DNA of 64,000 nt. Source: Chondrus crispus. Its lineage: Eukaryota > Rhodophyta > Florideophyceae > Gigartinales > Gigartinaceae. Location of the stretch: contig NW_005179125.1 in NCBI RefSeq assembly GCF_000350225.1, positions 52,160 to 116,159 on the forward strand, in the 5' to 3' direction. The notes below the pieces were generated by a model. The model did not search any database and was not told the origin of the DNA. It was given only the letters and a program-made list of their open reading frames with translations. Positions 33,228 to 42,233 of this stretch are shown here, one piece after another. How positions within the stretch are numbered: position 1 is the stretch's first letter; every line of letters begins with the position of its first letter. The translations under genes were made by a program, and so were the position numbers.

Positions 33228-34257
33228 ATGCCTCGTCCCATCTTCGCCAAATTGTTGCGACTTATTCAGTGTAAAATTCAGAAAAACATTGAGATGGGTC
33301 AAAGGTCAAAGAGAACAACCGTCATGCCAGATATGCGCCTCGGAATCACCCTACGCCTACTAGCTGGAGCAGATATGTGGGACCTCATATCAAGCTACCA
33401 CGTGAGGAAATCTACTATCCACAGGATTTTTGAGGACACTGTAAGTGTGCTAAATGTGGTCCTCCGGCTTCCTGGACTGCCAAAAAACAAGAGGAGATCT
33501 CTATACATCATCAATCGCTTTCAAAACCTCTAGAAAAACACTTAGTCCGTTGGACGGGTGTGTCGGGGCTCTAGATGGTCTTGCAGTTAAAATCACTAAA
33601 CCAAAGGAGGAAGAAAACCCCGCGTCGTACTACAACAGAAAAGGGTTTTACGCCGTTTGTGTGCAAGCTATGGTGGACTCCAATTATTTTTTTCTGACAC
33701 ACTCCTGTCCCTGCGTGGGTTCGACTCATGACTCGCTCAGTCATGAGACCTCATGTTTAGGAAGATATCTCCAGGAAGGCCGTTTGTGCGAAGAATTTTG
33801 GATAGCCGCTGATGAAGCATATTTGTTCACTGAAACTGTCATAACACCTGTATCAAGCTCTCAGGTTACAGAGACAGAAGATGCGTTCAATTTCTACCAC
33901 TTGTCACTACGAATACACGTAGAGCAGGCCTTTGGGGTTTTAGTAGCCAAATGGGGCATTTTGCAAAGGCCCTTGCGTTTCGCAGTACGGAAGTCATCAC
34001 GAATTGGGTGCACTGCCATGAAGATACACAATTTCGTTGTCGATGAAGGCGGTTCGAGGCGAGAAGGTATGACAGCAGTGGAGTTTAGACACGTTTACAC
34101 AGAAAGCTTGGGGTGGCACAGACAAATGACGCGGTCAGCAAACACAGGAAGGGAAACAGGACGAAGAATGGCGGGTTCGAGAAAACGTGACAGTCTCATA
34201 GATCTGGTAAAGACAAAACGATTGGAACGACCTCCTGTACGCCAACGCCACAAATAA
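33228..34257 (+). pseudogene. PIF/Harbinger transposase, frame-broken
   Basis: The 5' part (33228 to about 33510) encodes the helical region, with RLGITLRLLAGADMWDLISSYHV and STIHRIF. The 3' part, one base out of frame (about 33511 to 34257), encodes the DDE nuclease: GALDGLAVKI, YYNRKGFYAVCVQAMVDS, GSTHDSLSH, AADEAYLF and HVEQAFGVL. The catalytic Asp (ALDG), Asp (STHDS) and Glu (VEQAFG) are all retained. A single indel near 33510, and possibly further breaks upstream of 33228, mean it is unlikely to be expressed intact. No second Harbinger (Myb-like) ORF, terminal inverted repeats or 3-bp TTA/TAA duplication was identified. Confidence 0.75.
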
Positions 34258-35236
34258 ATATTCGTCCCCCTCTACAAGTAGTGCTGCAATTGGATTATTC
34301 GAAATGGTTGACGTGCGAAGCTATAAAAGGTCATGACCTTCTAGACAAGGTGGGGCGCTGGTGATACTGAGGAAGGGACACGAACAGAAATGGAACGAGG
34401 TACGCAAGGAGAAAAGTTGAAAGATGGGAATGGAGTGGAAAAGGGGAAGCTGGGATTGACTAAGGTGAGATGGAGCTGTAGTTCAGGACGGGGAGCTGAG
34501 ACTGTGAGGATGGCGAGGGAAGCAAGAAGCTGCAGTTGGTGAGGGAGCCAGGATGGTGGAGATGGTGAGAGAGAACTAAAGCCGAAGATGGGAAGGGAGG
34601 GACGACTCTGGGGATGGTCAGGGAGAAAGAGAGCTGAGAATGGTGAGAGAGGGGGGAGACAACAGTTGGTGAGGGAGATAAGAAGCTGCTTTTAATGAGG
34701 GAGATGGCAAGCGGAGTATGGAACTGGAGGGACGACTCTGGGGACGTTCCGAGAGAAAGAGAGCTGCAGATAAAAAGGGAAGCAGGAAGTGGCGGTTTTG
34801 AAGGAGAGGGGAGGCTGAGAATGGTGAGGGAGGGGGGAGCTGCAGTTGGTGAGGGAGGTAAGAAGCTGCGTTTTTTGAGGGTGATGGCAAGCTGAGGGTG
34901 GGAAGGGAGGGACCACTCTGGGGATGTGAAGAGAGTTAGGAAGCTGGTGCTAGTGAGGTAGAGAGAGACAGAGAAAGAGAGAGAGACAGAGAAAGAGAGA
35001 CAGACGGAGAGACAGAGAGACGGAGTAAGTGAGATATGGGAATGGTGGGAGAGGAAGAGAAAGGAGGAGTTTGCAAGTGGGGACGCACGAGTGGATGTTG
35101 ATGATCATTCGATTTGTTGCTACAGTAGTGTGAAAGACCCACTCTATTTGTACATTTTTTTACATCTCATTGTTTGTGCTGACCTTCTGCTTTAATGTAA
35201 TTAGCCTAAAATATATATCTTAAGGTCTTAAATATA
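34258..35236. other. Purine-rich repetitive spacer
   Basis: No gene. From about 34370 to 35050 the plus strand is mostly G and A. A degenerate tandem unit of about 180 bp is visible: agaagctgc...tgaggg.gatggcaagc recurs at 34681 and 34861, and ggtgag-rich blocks around 34630 and 34815 match. A gagaca/gaaaga microsatellite occupies about 34957-35027. Confidence 0.6.
34590..34925 (+). repeat. Degenerate ~180-bp purine-rich tandem repeat
   Basis: gggagggacgactctgg and close variants end blocks at about 34612, 34740 and 34920. The block containing gagaatggtgag and agttggtgagggag recurs at an offset of about 180 bp. Copies differ by many substitutions and small indels, so it is old. Confidence 0.55.
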
Positions 35237-35711
35237 AAGGGGGGTTGCTGGTGTTGTCGGACAGTGACAAAAAAATCGGACATGCAAAATATTTTGAAAA
35301 ATATCTCCGACACGGGCCAAGGAGCACCGCCGCGCGTAACGGCGCCAGATAGTGCACCGTATATCAGAACGACGTGGTTGAAATTAAAGAAAAAATATCT
35401 CAATCGATTGCTTACGGCTTTCTACGTATAAGTGTGCAACAACCCAAAAATACAAAATAGGCGGACTTTTCTATTTTTTATTTATTTGCTTGGATGTCCG
35501 ATCTTAGTGCTCGGTTGAGGTGCAAAAGTGTCCGCGCGCTTCAATATCACTCCTCTTCTGTGTCCGTGGTTGTTTTCGCCAAGTCCCAGTGGACGACAGG
35601 CTGAGAGTGTCCCCGTCGCAAAACATAAAAAATGGTGATTGCTTGACAATTACAAGTACTTTTTCCTTTTAATATTGAGGTTTTTGTCCGACGTCTCCGG
35701 CACCCCCCCTC
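35237..35711. mobile_element. MITE with G-run termini (family A)
   Basis: Inverted termini at 35237-35263 and 35685-35711 match at 21 of 27 positions; each reads (a/g)aggggggkt... outward and ends in tcggaca inward. The element is flanked by TA (35235-35236 and 35712-35713). The word tcggaca or its complement recurs subterminally, near 35275, 35310, 35493 and 35561. No transposase ORF is present in 475 bp. This is a non-autonomous, TA-targeting element. Confidence 0.65.
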
Positions 35712-35713
35712 TA

Positions 35714-36655
35714 TACTATCAATGTCTTTCACGTGGGCACCTCGCAGTGACCAATTATATGGCCTAACTTGATATCGGAAAGAAAGGCATGGTTATGTTG
35801 GGACGGGCTCTGAGTGGCGCACACATGTATAGACGTCATTACAGTATGACGTGCTGATGAATTCGCGGATGCTTTTTCTGAAGAAAACATAGCTGTGTAA
35901 GCGGGACTGAATTCAAGACGCTTCGCAGTACAACAAACCGCCTACGTCCTTTACAGTGCCCACGCAACTCGCAACCCACAAGTGAACTCTGCGGACATGT
36001 GCGGCGCACTCCCAGACTGCTCGTAACTGAGAAACGCACCGGGCCTCCCGCTGGGCCAACTCTCATGGTCCTTACGTCCCAAGCCAGCAGGGCCGCCTCT
36101 CTCACCAGCACACGCACCGTACCCTTGGGACTGTTCCCGCTTTGGTCCTCCGCAGCGATCCCGTCGCCACATGTGTGCCACCAACCCTCAACAACTGTTG
36201 CAACAACTGCGGGCCCCTCTACGCCCTCTGTGCATGGGCACTTCGTCTCGGTACCCAACGCACCAAAAATAACAACCGTCGGCCCTAACCGGTGCACTCG
36301 CGTCTTGTCCGCGCAGCTCCACGCGCACTCCCCTACGAGGACCAGGCACGAACGTGGCGCACCCAATCCCCACCAAACTGATCGCTCCCTCGGCCCTCCT
36401 CACGTGGACACGTTTTCAGTACCTCCAGTTATGCCGCACACCAGAAACCTTTACGTGTACACTGGCTCATATATGGTGCCATCTGATCAGCCGCAACCTG
36501 CTGCATGCGGGACGAAGAAGCCCCAATCCATAACGTGGAGGGTCATCGCTGCGAACGCACGCATGCATTTCCAACCAGCACGTGCAGCCGGGTTCGTCGT
36601 CCTCCAAGACGTAAAGCCTGCGGATTAGCGCCGCCCGGCGATACCACCCGTGCAG
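35714..36655. other. GC-rich spacer upstream of the secreted paralogue
   Basis: The stretch from about 35930 is GC-rich and carries opposite-strand frames of 209 codons (35999-36628, plus) and 175 codons (35839-36366, minus). The minus frame has moderately protein-like composition, but I recognise no family and see no start or promoter support. I leave both uncalled. Confidence 0.4.
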
Positions 36656-36662
36656 TATAAAA
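36656..36662 (+). promoter_or_regulatory. TATA box of the first secreted paralogue
   Basis: tataaaa lies 70 bp before the ATG at 36726. Spacing would put transcription start about 40 bp before the start codon. The neighbouring paralogue has a similar element. Confidence 0.6.
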
Positions 36663-36725
36663 GCCGGCCATGCCCCTGCGAACCTTTGACGTACCGCACC
36701 ATTCGTCTGCACCTGCCCAACAACT

Positions 36726-37910
36726 ATGCACACCCCCTTCACAATGAGCGTTCGGGCTCTCTTCCCCGTCCTCCTCCTCCTGCTCCTGGGGAGAACGCAG
36801 GCCATGAGCAACCCGCGGTTCTTCGCTGCCAGATGCCTCGCGCTCGGGAAGCGGTGCACCGCCGCTCTAGAGCGGAAGTCTGGGTTGTGCGCTGCCGCGA
36901 CGCGCCCATGGCGGCAGGAGTTTGAGTGCTTTGAGCTGGCGTGTGAATGGTGTGCGCTGCCCGGGCGCGCGACCAAGTCTCCGTGCTCCGTGGGGCGCGT
37001 GCCCAGAATCTGTGAGTACGTGCAACGGAGGAGCGAGCGCGAGAAGCGTCGTATGGCTATGGAATCAATGGAGGCAGAGCCGAGCATGGCCGCCGAGCCG
37101 AGCATGGGGCCTGGCATGGGGGCCGAGCCCAGCTTGGATGCGATGCCGGGCATGATGTCTGGCCCGAGCATGGATGCCACGCCGAGCATGATGGCTGTGG
37201 CGAGCATGGATGCGATGCCGAGCATGACGCCCGAGCCCAGCATGGATACGATGCCGAGCGCAATGGCCGAGCCCAGCATGGGAGCTGCGCCGGGCATGAT
37301 GGCGGAGCCCAGCATGAGTGCGGCGGCCAGCATGGTTGGCGAGCCGAGCATGGGCCCGTGCGCATACCGCGGAGTAGACCGGGTAACAATTGGGATGGGG
37401 ACTCTCCCTCCGCGCGACGGATGGACGCCAGTATCACGGGGCGGTATGGATGGGCTCGTGTGGGAGGCGGGTGGTGGCGGAGGCATTGTGCGCGGCGGGA
37501 GTCGCGGGGTGTACTGTTTCGACATCCGTCTGGAGACGGCAGGTGACTATTACCTGACGGCCGTGACCGCCGCGGAGGAGCGGACTGAGCACAACGACTG
37601 GTGGATGAACTCGGATTTGGGCTTCCGTCTGCTGCGCGGGAGTGAAACCATGACCGTGGCGCCGGGCAAGTGGACCAAGGGCTATCAGAACAAGGGCGCC
37701 TTCGAGATTCATAACAGAATCTCTAGCGTCGACGGTACTCCGCATTCCTTCCTCGTGCCGGATGTGGACGGGCAGGTTGAAGTGTGCGTGGCAGCGCGCA
37801 GCACTAGGTTTGAAGCTTACAAAGTGGTGTTGGCCAAGTGCGTTGGCGGGTGCACCCCGAGCGACATGGCCGGCAAGCTCGGCCTGAGGACGCTGACAAT
37901 GTGCACGTGA
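36726..37910 (+). CDS. Secreted Cys-rich protein with Met/Glu/Pro/Ser linker and EHND domain
   Basis: 394-residue secreted protein with signal peptide (ALFPVLLLLLLGRTQA; start could also be the ATG at 36744). Residues 37-96 hold eight Cys spaced C-x6-C-x10-C-x12-C-x4-C-x2-C-x10-C-x8-C. Residues about 110-210 are a repetitive linker built on EPSM/MPSM words, with about 25% Met and net acidic charge. Residues 211-394 form a beta-rich domain: CAYRG, then DYYLTAVT, TEHNDWW, WTKGYQNKG, RSTRFEAYKVVLAKC, with six Cys. The nearby gene at 39229 has the same plan. The last domain resembles a module I recall from bacterial secreted proteins of unknown ligand; a role in carbohydrate or matrix binding is inference. 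A TATA box lies 70 bp upstream. Confidence 0.8.
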   Translation: MHTPFTMSVRALFPVLLLLLLGRTQAMSNPRFFAARCLALGKRCTAALERKSGLCAAATRPWRQEFECFELACEWCALPGRATKSPCSVGRVPRICEYVQRRSEREKRRMAMESMEAEPSMAAEPSMGPGMGAEPSLDAMPGMMSGPSMDATPSMMAVASMDAMPSMTPEPSMDTMPSAMAEPSMGAAPGMMAEPSMSAAASMVGEPSMGPCAYRGVDRVTIGMGTLPPRDGWTPVSRGGMDGLVWEAGGGGGIVRGGSRGVYCFDIRLETAGDYYLTAVTAAEERTEHNDWWMNSDLGFRLLRGSETMTVAPGKWTKGYQNKGAFEIHNRISSVDGTPHSFLVPDVDGQVEVCVAARSTRFEAYKVVLAKCVGGCTPSDMAGKLGLRTLTMCT

Positions 37911-39139
37911 GCGGTGTGTGGATGGGAAGGTGCGGATCAGGTGAAAATAGCAATCTTTACGAAGTACGATCATACACGTATACTGTACATGGAAAGCAGT
38001 TTGGGAATGTTAAGGTGGAGGAGTGCCGCAAATAATGCCGCATTACAGAGTGGCGGCTAGAGTATCTAGCACGATGTGCACAGCAATTCAATTGGCTGGG
38101 CGAATCGCCTGACAAACTTTACGACTGTAGCCACCGTTGCCGCCGGACCTTTCGCCCCCTCCTTCGCGCGGGGCCTCGCGCGAGCGGGACTCAACCAGCC
38201 CAGTCGGCCGCCGCACGCGGCCGTTCGCGCCTCCTGCGTCGCGACCGCGTTCTCTTGCGTCGCGACCGCGTCCTCTGTCAGCGAGCGCCTGCCACGTCGC
38301 GCGCGCGCACCCGCTCGCGCTCGCGTGCACGTACCTCGTGCGCGCCGTCCCATTGGCGGCACGGTCGCCGCAGCCCAACGTGGCACGCGCGCCGCCGCCG
38401 ACGTGTCCACGCGACCGTCGTGACGTCAGGGTCGCGCGTCAACGCCGCGGAGAGCCGACCCCGCTGCCCGCCGCGCGCGCGCGCCGCACCGCCGCTCCGC
38501 CGCTCCGCCCTGGACTGTACGCACAAACCCGCGCGACGTGAATTTCGCGTCCGCCAAGCGGGCCCCGCTCGCCACGTAGAGGTGCGCGCGCCGGAAACAC
38601 TGCGCGGCACAGCGCGCGCGTTCGGGGAGCTCGTTGGGGGTTTTCGGGAGACCACACGTAAAGGAACCGGTACGGGGCTGGGCGCGATGCACAGTAGGTA
38701 ATGGAAAGGAAGGAAGAATTAATGGGTGTGCCCAGGAGGGGCGTAGGGCTAGGGACAGGTGTGGTAAAATTCCACACCGCGACCCCCCGGTGGGAGATGA
38801 GAACCGTCGAGACGGGNNNNNNNNNNNNNNNNNNNNNNNNNNNNNNNNNNNNNNNNNNNNNNNNNNNNNNNNNNNNNNNNNNNNNNNNNNNNNNNNNNNN
38901 NNNNNNNNNNNNNNNNCCACCAGCTTCGTGCATAGCCGCGCGCGCGCCCGGTGCCGCGCGCCGTGAAGGCGCGCGTCGTCCAAGGGCCCCGGGCCGGGCC
39001 GCCACGTCCCGCGCCCTCGCCCCTTCCGCGCCTCGAACCCTTCGCACCGCCGCTGCCAATCTCCGCCACTGCTTCCCCGATTGCTACCCACACTGGAAGT
39101 TGGCACACTGCTGCGCCGCCGCCTCCAGTCTGCGCATGC
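37911..39139. other. Very GC-rich intergenic DNA with assembly gap
   Basis: From about 38140 to 39110 the DNA is extremely G+C- and CpG-rich with long cgcg stretches. This gives open frames on all strands, none supported. A 100-N gap interrupts it. Such composition is hard to sequence, which probably explains the gap. Confidence 0.6.
38817..38916. other. Assembly gap (100 N)
   Basis: Exactly 100 undetermined bases, the usual placeholder for a gap of unknown length. Sequence between the two paralogues may therefore be missing, possibly a further copy. Confidence 0.95.
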
Positions 39140-39148
39140 TATTTAAAT
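39140..39148 (+). promoter_or_regulatory. TATA-like box of the second secreted paralogue
   Basis: tatttaaat lies about 85 bp upstream of the ATG at 39229, comparable to the placement in the first paralogue. Confidence 0.5.
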
Positions 39149-39228
39149 CCGCGGCCGCACGCATCCACGTTCGCTGCCCACACCCGCATCATTCCTTCCG
39201 GTTTCGCTTCAACCCCCCCAGCTCAACC

Positions 39229-40227
39229 ATGACTCGCTCCCTCCTCATCCCCGTCGTCCTCCTTTCCGTCCTCACCCTGACCTCCGCAATGTTGAACAAC
39301 TACTCGGCGGCGGAGTGCTGCGCGCGCGGACCGCGCTGCAGCGGTAAGGCCGCGCGCACATCTGGCGGGTGCAAGACCGGCCGTTGGATGTCGCAGCAGT
39401 CGCGCAAGTGCAAGAAACACGCGTGCTTATACTGCTACCAGAAGGGCCGCAGGACGAATGTCCCCGTTTGCCGCATGCACGCCATTTCCAAGAACTGCTT
39501 CCGCGGCAAGAAGCCGCCTGCTGCACGACCGGGCCGCAGCTCTGGACGCGGCAGGGGCAAGGGCAAGGGCAAGGGTAGGGGCAGGAAGCGTAGTGGTCGG
39601 AAGAATAGGCGCAGAAGCGGAAGTGGCAGCCGCAACAATCAGAGATCGGCACCCAGGGCTGGCTGCGCGTACCGGGGTACTTCTGGAAATAAGATTGTTA
39701 TTCCGAGCACGGGCCTCTCGGCGGGCAATGGCTGGACTAAGGAGGCGGGTGCCATCATCTACAGGAAGGGCGATCCTCAGGGGAGTGTCGACGCCGAAGG
39801 ATCTGGTACCATGTGTGTCAAAGTCATGTTCCCGTCCCCGGGTAAGTATTACTTCACTGCATTGACTAAGGCACCGCATCCGACTGAGCACAATGACATG
39901 TGGGTCAGGATCTCTTCTGGTTTTGATCTCGTGCATACGTCGAAGGGCGCCTTCAAAAGCGGCGGCTCCAGCTGGTACAAGGGTTATCAGAACCGTGGTG
40001 GCATGCAAATGGCGGACTACTTGCTTACTATTGATAACGATGGCCACCAGTTCCAAACGAAGAACGTGGCTGCAGGCCCGGCGTACAGTCTGTGCATCTC
40101 TGGTCGCTCGACCAAATTCTGGGTGTACAAGCTGGTGTTGATCAAGTGTGACGGCGACAATTGCAATCGGAACTCTCCCTTCATCCGCTCTAAGATGAAT
40201 GGCTTGCCAAATTCGCCATGCAAGTAG
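39229..40227 (+). CDS. Secreted Cys-rich protein with Arg/Gly/Lys linker and EHND domain
   Basis: 332-residue paralogue of the protein at 36726. The ATG at 39229 begins a clear signal peptide (LLIPVVLLSVLTLTSA). Eight Cys at 30/31-90 follow C-x6-C-x10-C-x12-C-x4-C-x2-C-x11-C-x8-C, with one extra Cys (30 or 31). Residues about 92-144 are a strongly basic linker of GRGK/GKGR and RRRSGSGSR words, unlike the Met/Glu-rich linker of its neighbour. The C-terminal domain (146-332) conserves CAYRG, KYYFTALT, TEHNDMW, WYKGYQNRG, GRSTKFWVYKLVLIKC and the six Cys. A polycationic linker could bind sulfated polysaccharides such as carrageenan; that is inference. The frame is open upstream through the assembly gap, but those codons lack support. 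Confidence 0.8.
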   Translation: MTRSLLIPVVLLSVLTLTSAMLNNYSAAECCARGPRCSGKAARTSGGCKTGRWMSQQSRKCKKHACLYCYQKGRRTNVPVCRMHAISKNCFRGKKPPAARPGRSSGRGRGKGKGKGRGRKRSGRKNRRRSGSGSRNNQRSAPRAGCAYRGTSGNKIVIPSTGLSAGNGWTKEAGAIIYRKGDPQGSVDAEGSGTMCVKVMFPSPGKYYFTALTKAPHPTEHNDMWVRISSGFDLVHTSKGAFKSGGSSWYKGYQNRGGMQMADYLLTIDNDGHQFQTKNVAAGPAYSLCISGRSTKFWVYKLVLIKCDGDNCNRNSPFIRSKMNGLPNSPCK

Positions 40228-41591
40228 GAGGGGAGGTAGTAGGGTTCATCCCGGAAACCAATGGTTTGGTTGGGAGAAACATTTGTATTGCGCCCTGTTT
40301 TAAGTGTTGTTTGTTTATATTATGCGCAATCTGCGGGAAGAACGGCGTCTGGATCTTACCCAGTACACTAGTGTCGAGAAGTATAAAATTTTCAAAAGCC
40401 GTGTGTGAAGTTGCATGCTAGTTAGCACTGTGCAATGCATCATCTTAGATGATTGACGTTGCATCGCTGCGATGGATGCGATTATACGGAAGGCGGAAGG
40501 GCGGCCAAGCGGTCATCTCTTGCACTTGAGCATGGAGAAGCGTGGCAGCGCGAAGCGAGTGGACCGTTACAGCGATTACAGGCGACTTGTCTTCGAATCA
40601 ATCACGCGTTCCCGGCAAGTGAAGGGTTTGAAAGTTTGGGGAGGGCGAGCACAAGCGCAGGACAGCGCGCCACGCGGCGATCCGACACCACATTCCTCCT
40701 GAGCCACTCGATCCACTCTTGCCGTCTGCATCGTTGTATCTGTGCTGTGCAGGGGGAGGGGCGGTGTTCTATATTCGGTACAGTACTGCGCACGTGCGCA
40801 TAAAGCGAGAGGGGTGGAGGTTCATGTAAACCTGTAAACAGTTGTACACGTTGTATTTGACAGAGGAACGGTGGAATGTGCTCTTGTAAAGCTGTGGTAT
40901 TTTACAGAAATACGCAAAACAGAAAGAGAATTTAAAATGTTCGTCAACCCTTCGACCGAGTTGACGTCTCGCGATCGTAGGAGCTCGTGTGATCGAGCCA
41001 CTCCACACCAGCGGGACGTAGAACACTACTCTCTCTGTCTGTCTCTTTCCTCCTCCCATTCGAGAGAGGGCCTTGAATTTAAAGGGAGAAAAAACAGGCA
41101 AGCGCATCAACCTTTACAGTAATGCACTGAAGTGCATACGAAGGTTGCTAATTTCTACAAAATCGTGCCAGTTTCCCGCCGTTTCCCAAGCGCCGGACAC
41201 GTAGTGCCACGGCACGCCACTACACCGAAGGTGCATGGCACGGAAACGGCCAAAAGACACTCTATTGCTGGAGGACGTGTCCACGTGCCATTCGTGTTCC
41301 GGTGAGGTATTGTACGTGTACACGGGTACGCCGCAAGAAGGCTCCAGCCTATCATACCTTCGCAACAGAGAAACGCTTCAGGATCCCTTGCAGGAATGTA
41401 TCATAGATCTGGAGCTAGCTTGGAGATCAGCCAGATCCGGACCCGCATTCCCGATGTAGTCAGCATTGCGTAGTTGTCAACATCCCAATGCAAGCTCCAA
41501 TTCACGGTCAACGGCAACCGGAACAACCCCGCATCCCCGTCGCCCACACCTATCCCCAACCGTCCTCCCCGATCCATCCCCTTCCCCCGCC
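40228..41591. other. Spacer between secreted paralogues and YqgF-like gene
   Basis: No supported gene. Frames near 40453-40803 (both short and GC-skewed) lack recognisable features. Copies of ggtacagtac-type words occur near 40780. The last 100 bp before 41592 are C-rich and probably the leader of the next gene. Confidence 0.5.
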
Positions 41592-42233
41592 ATGTCCGCG
41601 GCTGCCGTCTCCGCCTCTCGCGCCCCGCTGCAGCAGCTCGTGCACCGCTCCCTGCCGTCCCTGCGGCACACGCTAACGCCGAACTCGCGCCTGGCCTCTC
41701 TAGACATAACCCCGACTCACGTGTCGCTTGCAATCTCCAACAGGCTGCGCGACACGGCCTTCCCTTTTGGGATGCTCGCGCGCACCTCGAAGCCGTCTGC
41801 GGACGCGCTGATTCTCTCGCACGCGCTCGCGCACGCCGAGGCGGTGTCCGACCCGCCGGCCGCGCTCGACGTGCACGCGTTGGTCGTCGGCCTGCCGCCG
41901 GCGTCGGAGTCTTCCGCAAGCACCCTCGTCCCGTATCTGGCCGAGCTGCTCCAGGAGGAGGCCCTGCTCCCCGACCTGCAGGCCGTGCTGTTCTACTCGG
42001 AGGCACACGCCTTGAGCGCAGCGCTCCGCGCCCACTCTGACTTTCTCGACGCCCTGGCCGAACTCCCGGTCCGCCTGGAGACTAGGAAGCTCCACAGATT
42101 TGACGCTGCCATGAACCCCAAGGTCCCACGCGAGCAGCTGGAGCAGGGCTTGGATAGTAAGGCGCGTATTGCCGCCACGGACGTGTTGCAGGCCGTGCTC
42201 GATGACCTGAACAGGGACCAAGCTGCGTCCTGA
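41592..42233 (+). CDS. YqgF/RuvX-like RNase H-fold protein, probably organellar
   Basis: 213-residue protein; the ATG at 41592 is preferred over the upstream frame because family similarity starts soon after and a C-rich leader precedes it. The first about 30 residues are Ala/Ser/Arg-rich without acidic residues, like a mitochondrial or plastid transit peptide. Then RLASLDITPTHVSLAISN (Asp38 in the position of the conserved first-strand Asp), LVVGLP at 97-102, FYSEAHALSAAL where bacterial proteins have DERxxTxEA (Glu137 retained), and IAATDVLQAVLDDL at the end. The third catalytic Asp, expected just before the final AA...L helix, appears replaced. Bacterial YqgF finishes 16S rRNA 5' maturation; this one could act in organelle rRNA processing or be degenerate. 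Confidence 0.65.
   Translation: MSAAAVSASRAPLQQLVHRSLPSLRHTLTPNSRLASLDITPTHVSLAISNRLRDTAFPFGMLARTSKPSADALILSHALAHAEAVSDPPAALDVHALVVGLPPASESSASTLVPYLAELLQEEALLPDLQAVLFYSEAHALSAALRAHSDFLDALAELPVRLETRKLHRFDAAMNPKVPREQLEQGLDSKARIAATDVLQAVLDDLNRDQAAS

Noticed and set aside
35839..36628. 175-codon minus and 209-codon plus ORFs
   Set aside because: GC-rich DNA before a gene promoter; neither has a recognisable domain or start context. The minus frame is the better of the two but still unsupported.
38076..38701. Several long ORFs on both strands in GC-rich DNA
   Set aside because: Extreme G+C removes stop codons; the Arg/Ala/Pro-rich products have no motif.
38701..39228. N-terminal extension of the second secreted paralogue across the N gap
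   Set aside because: Runs through undetermined bases; the ATG at 39229 starts a clear signal peptide and has a TATA-like box upstream.
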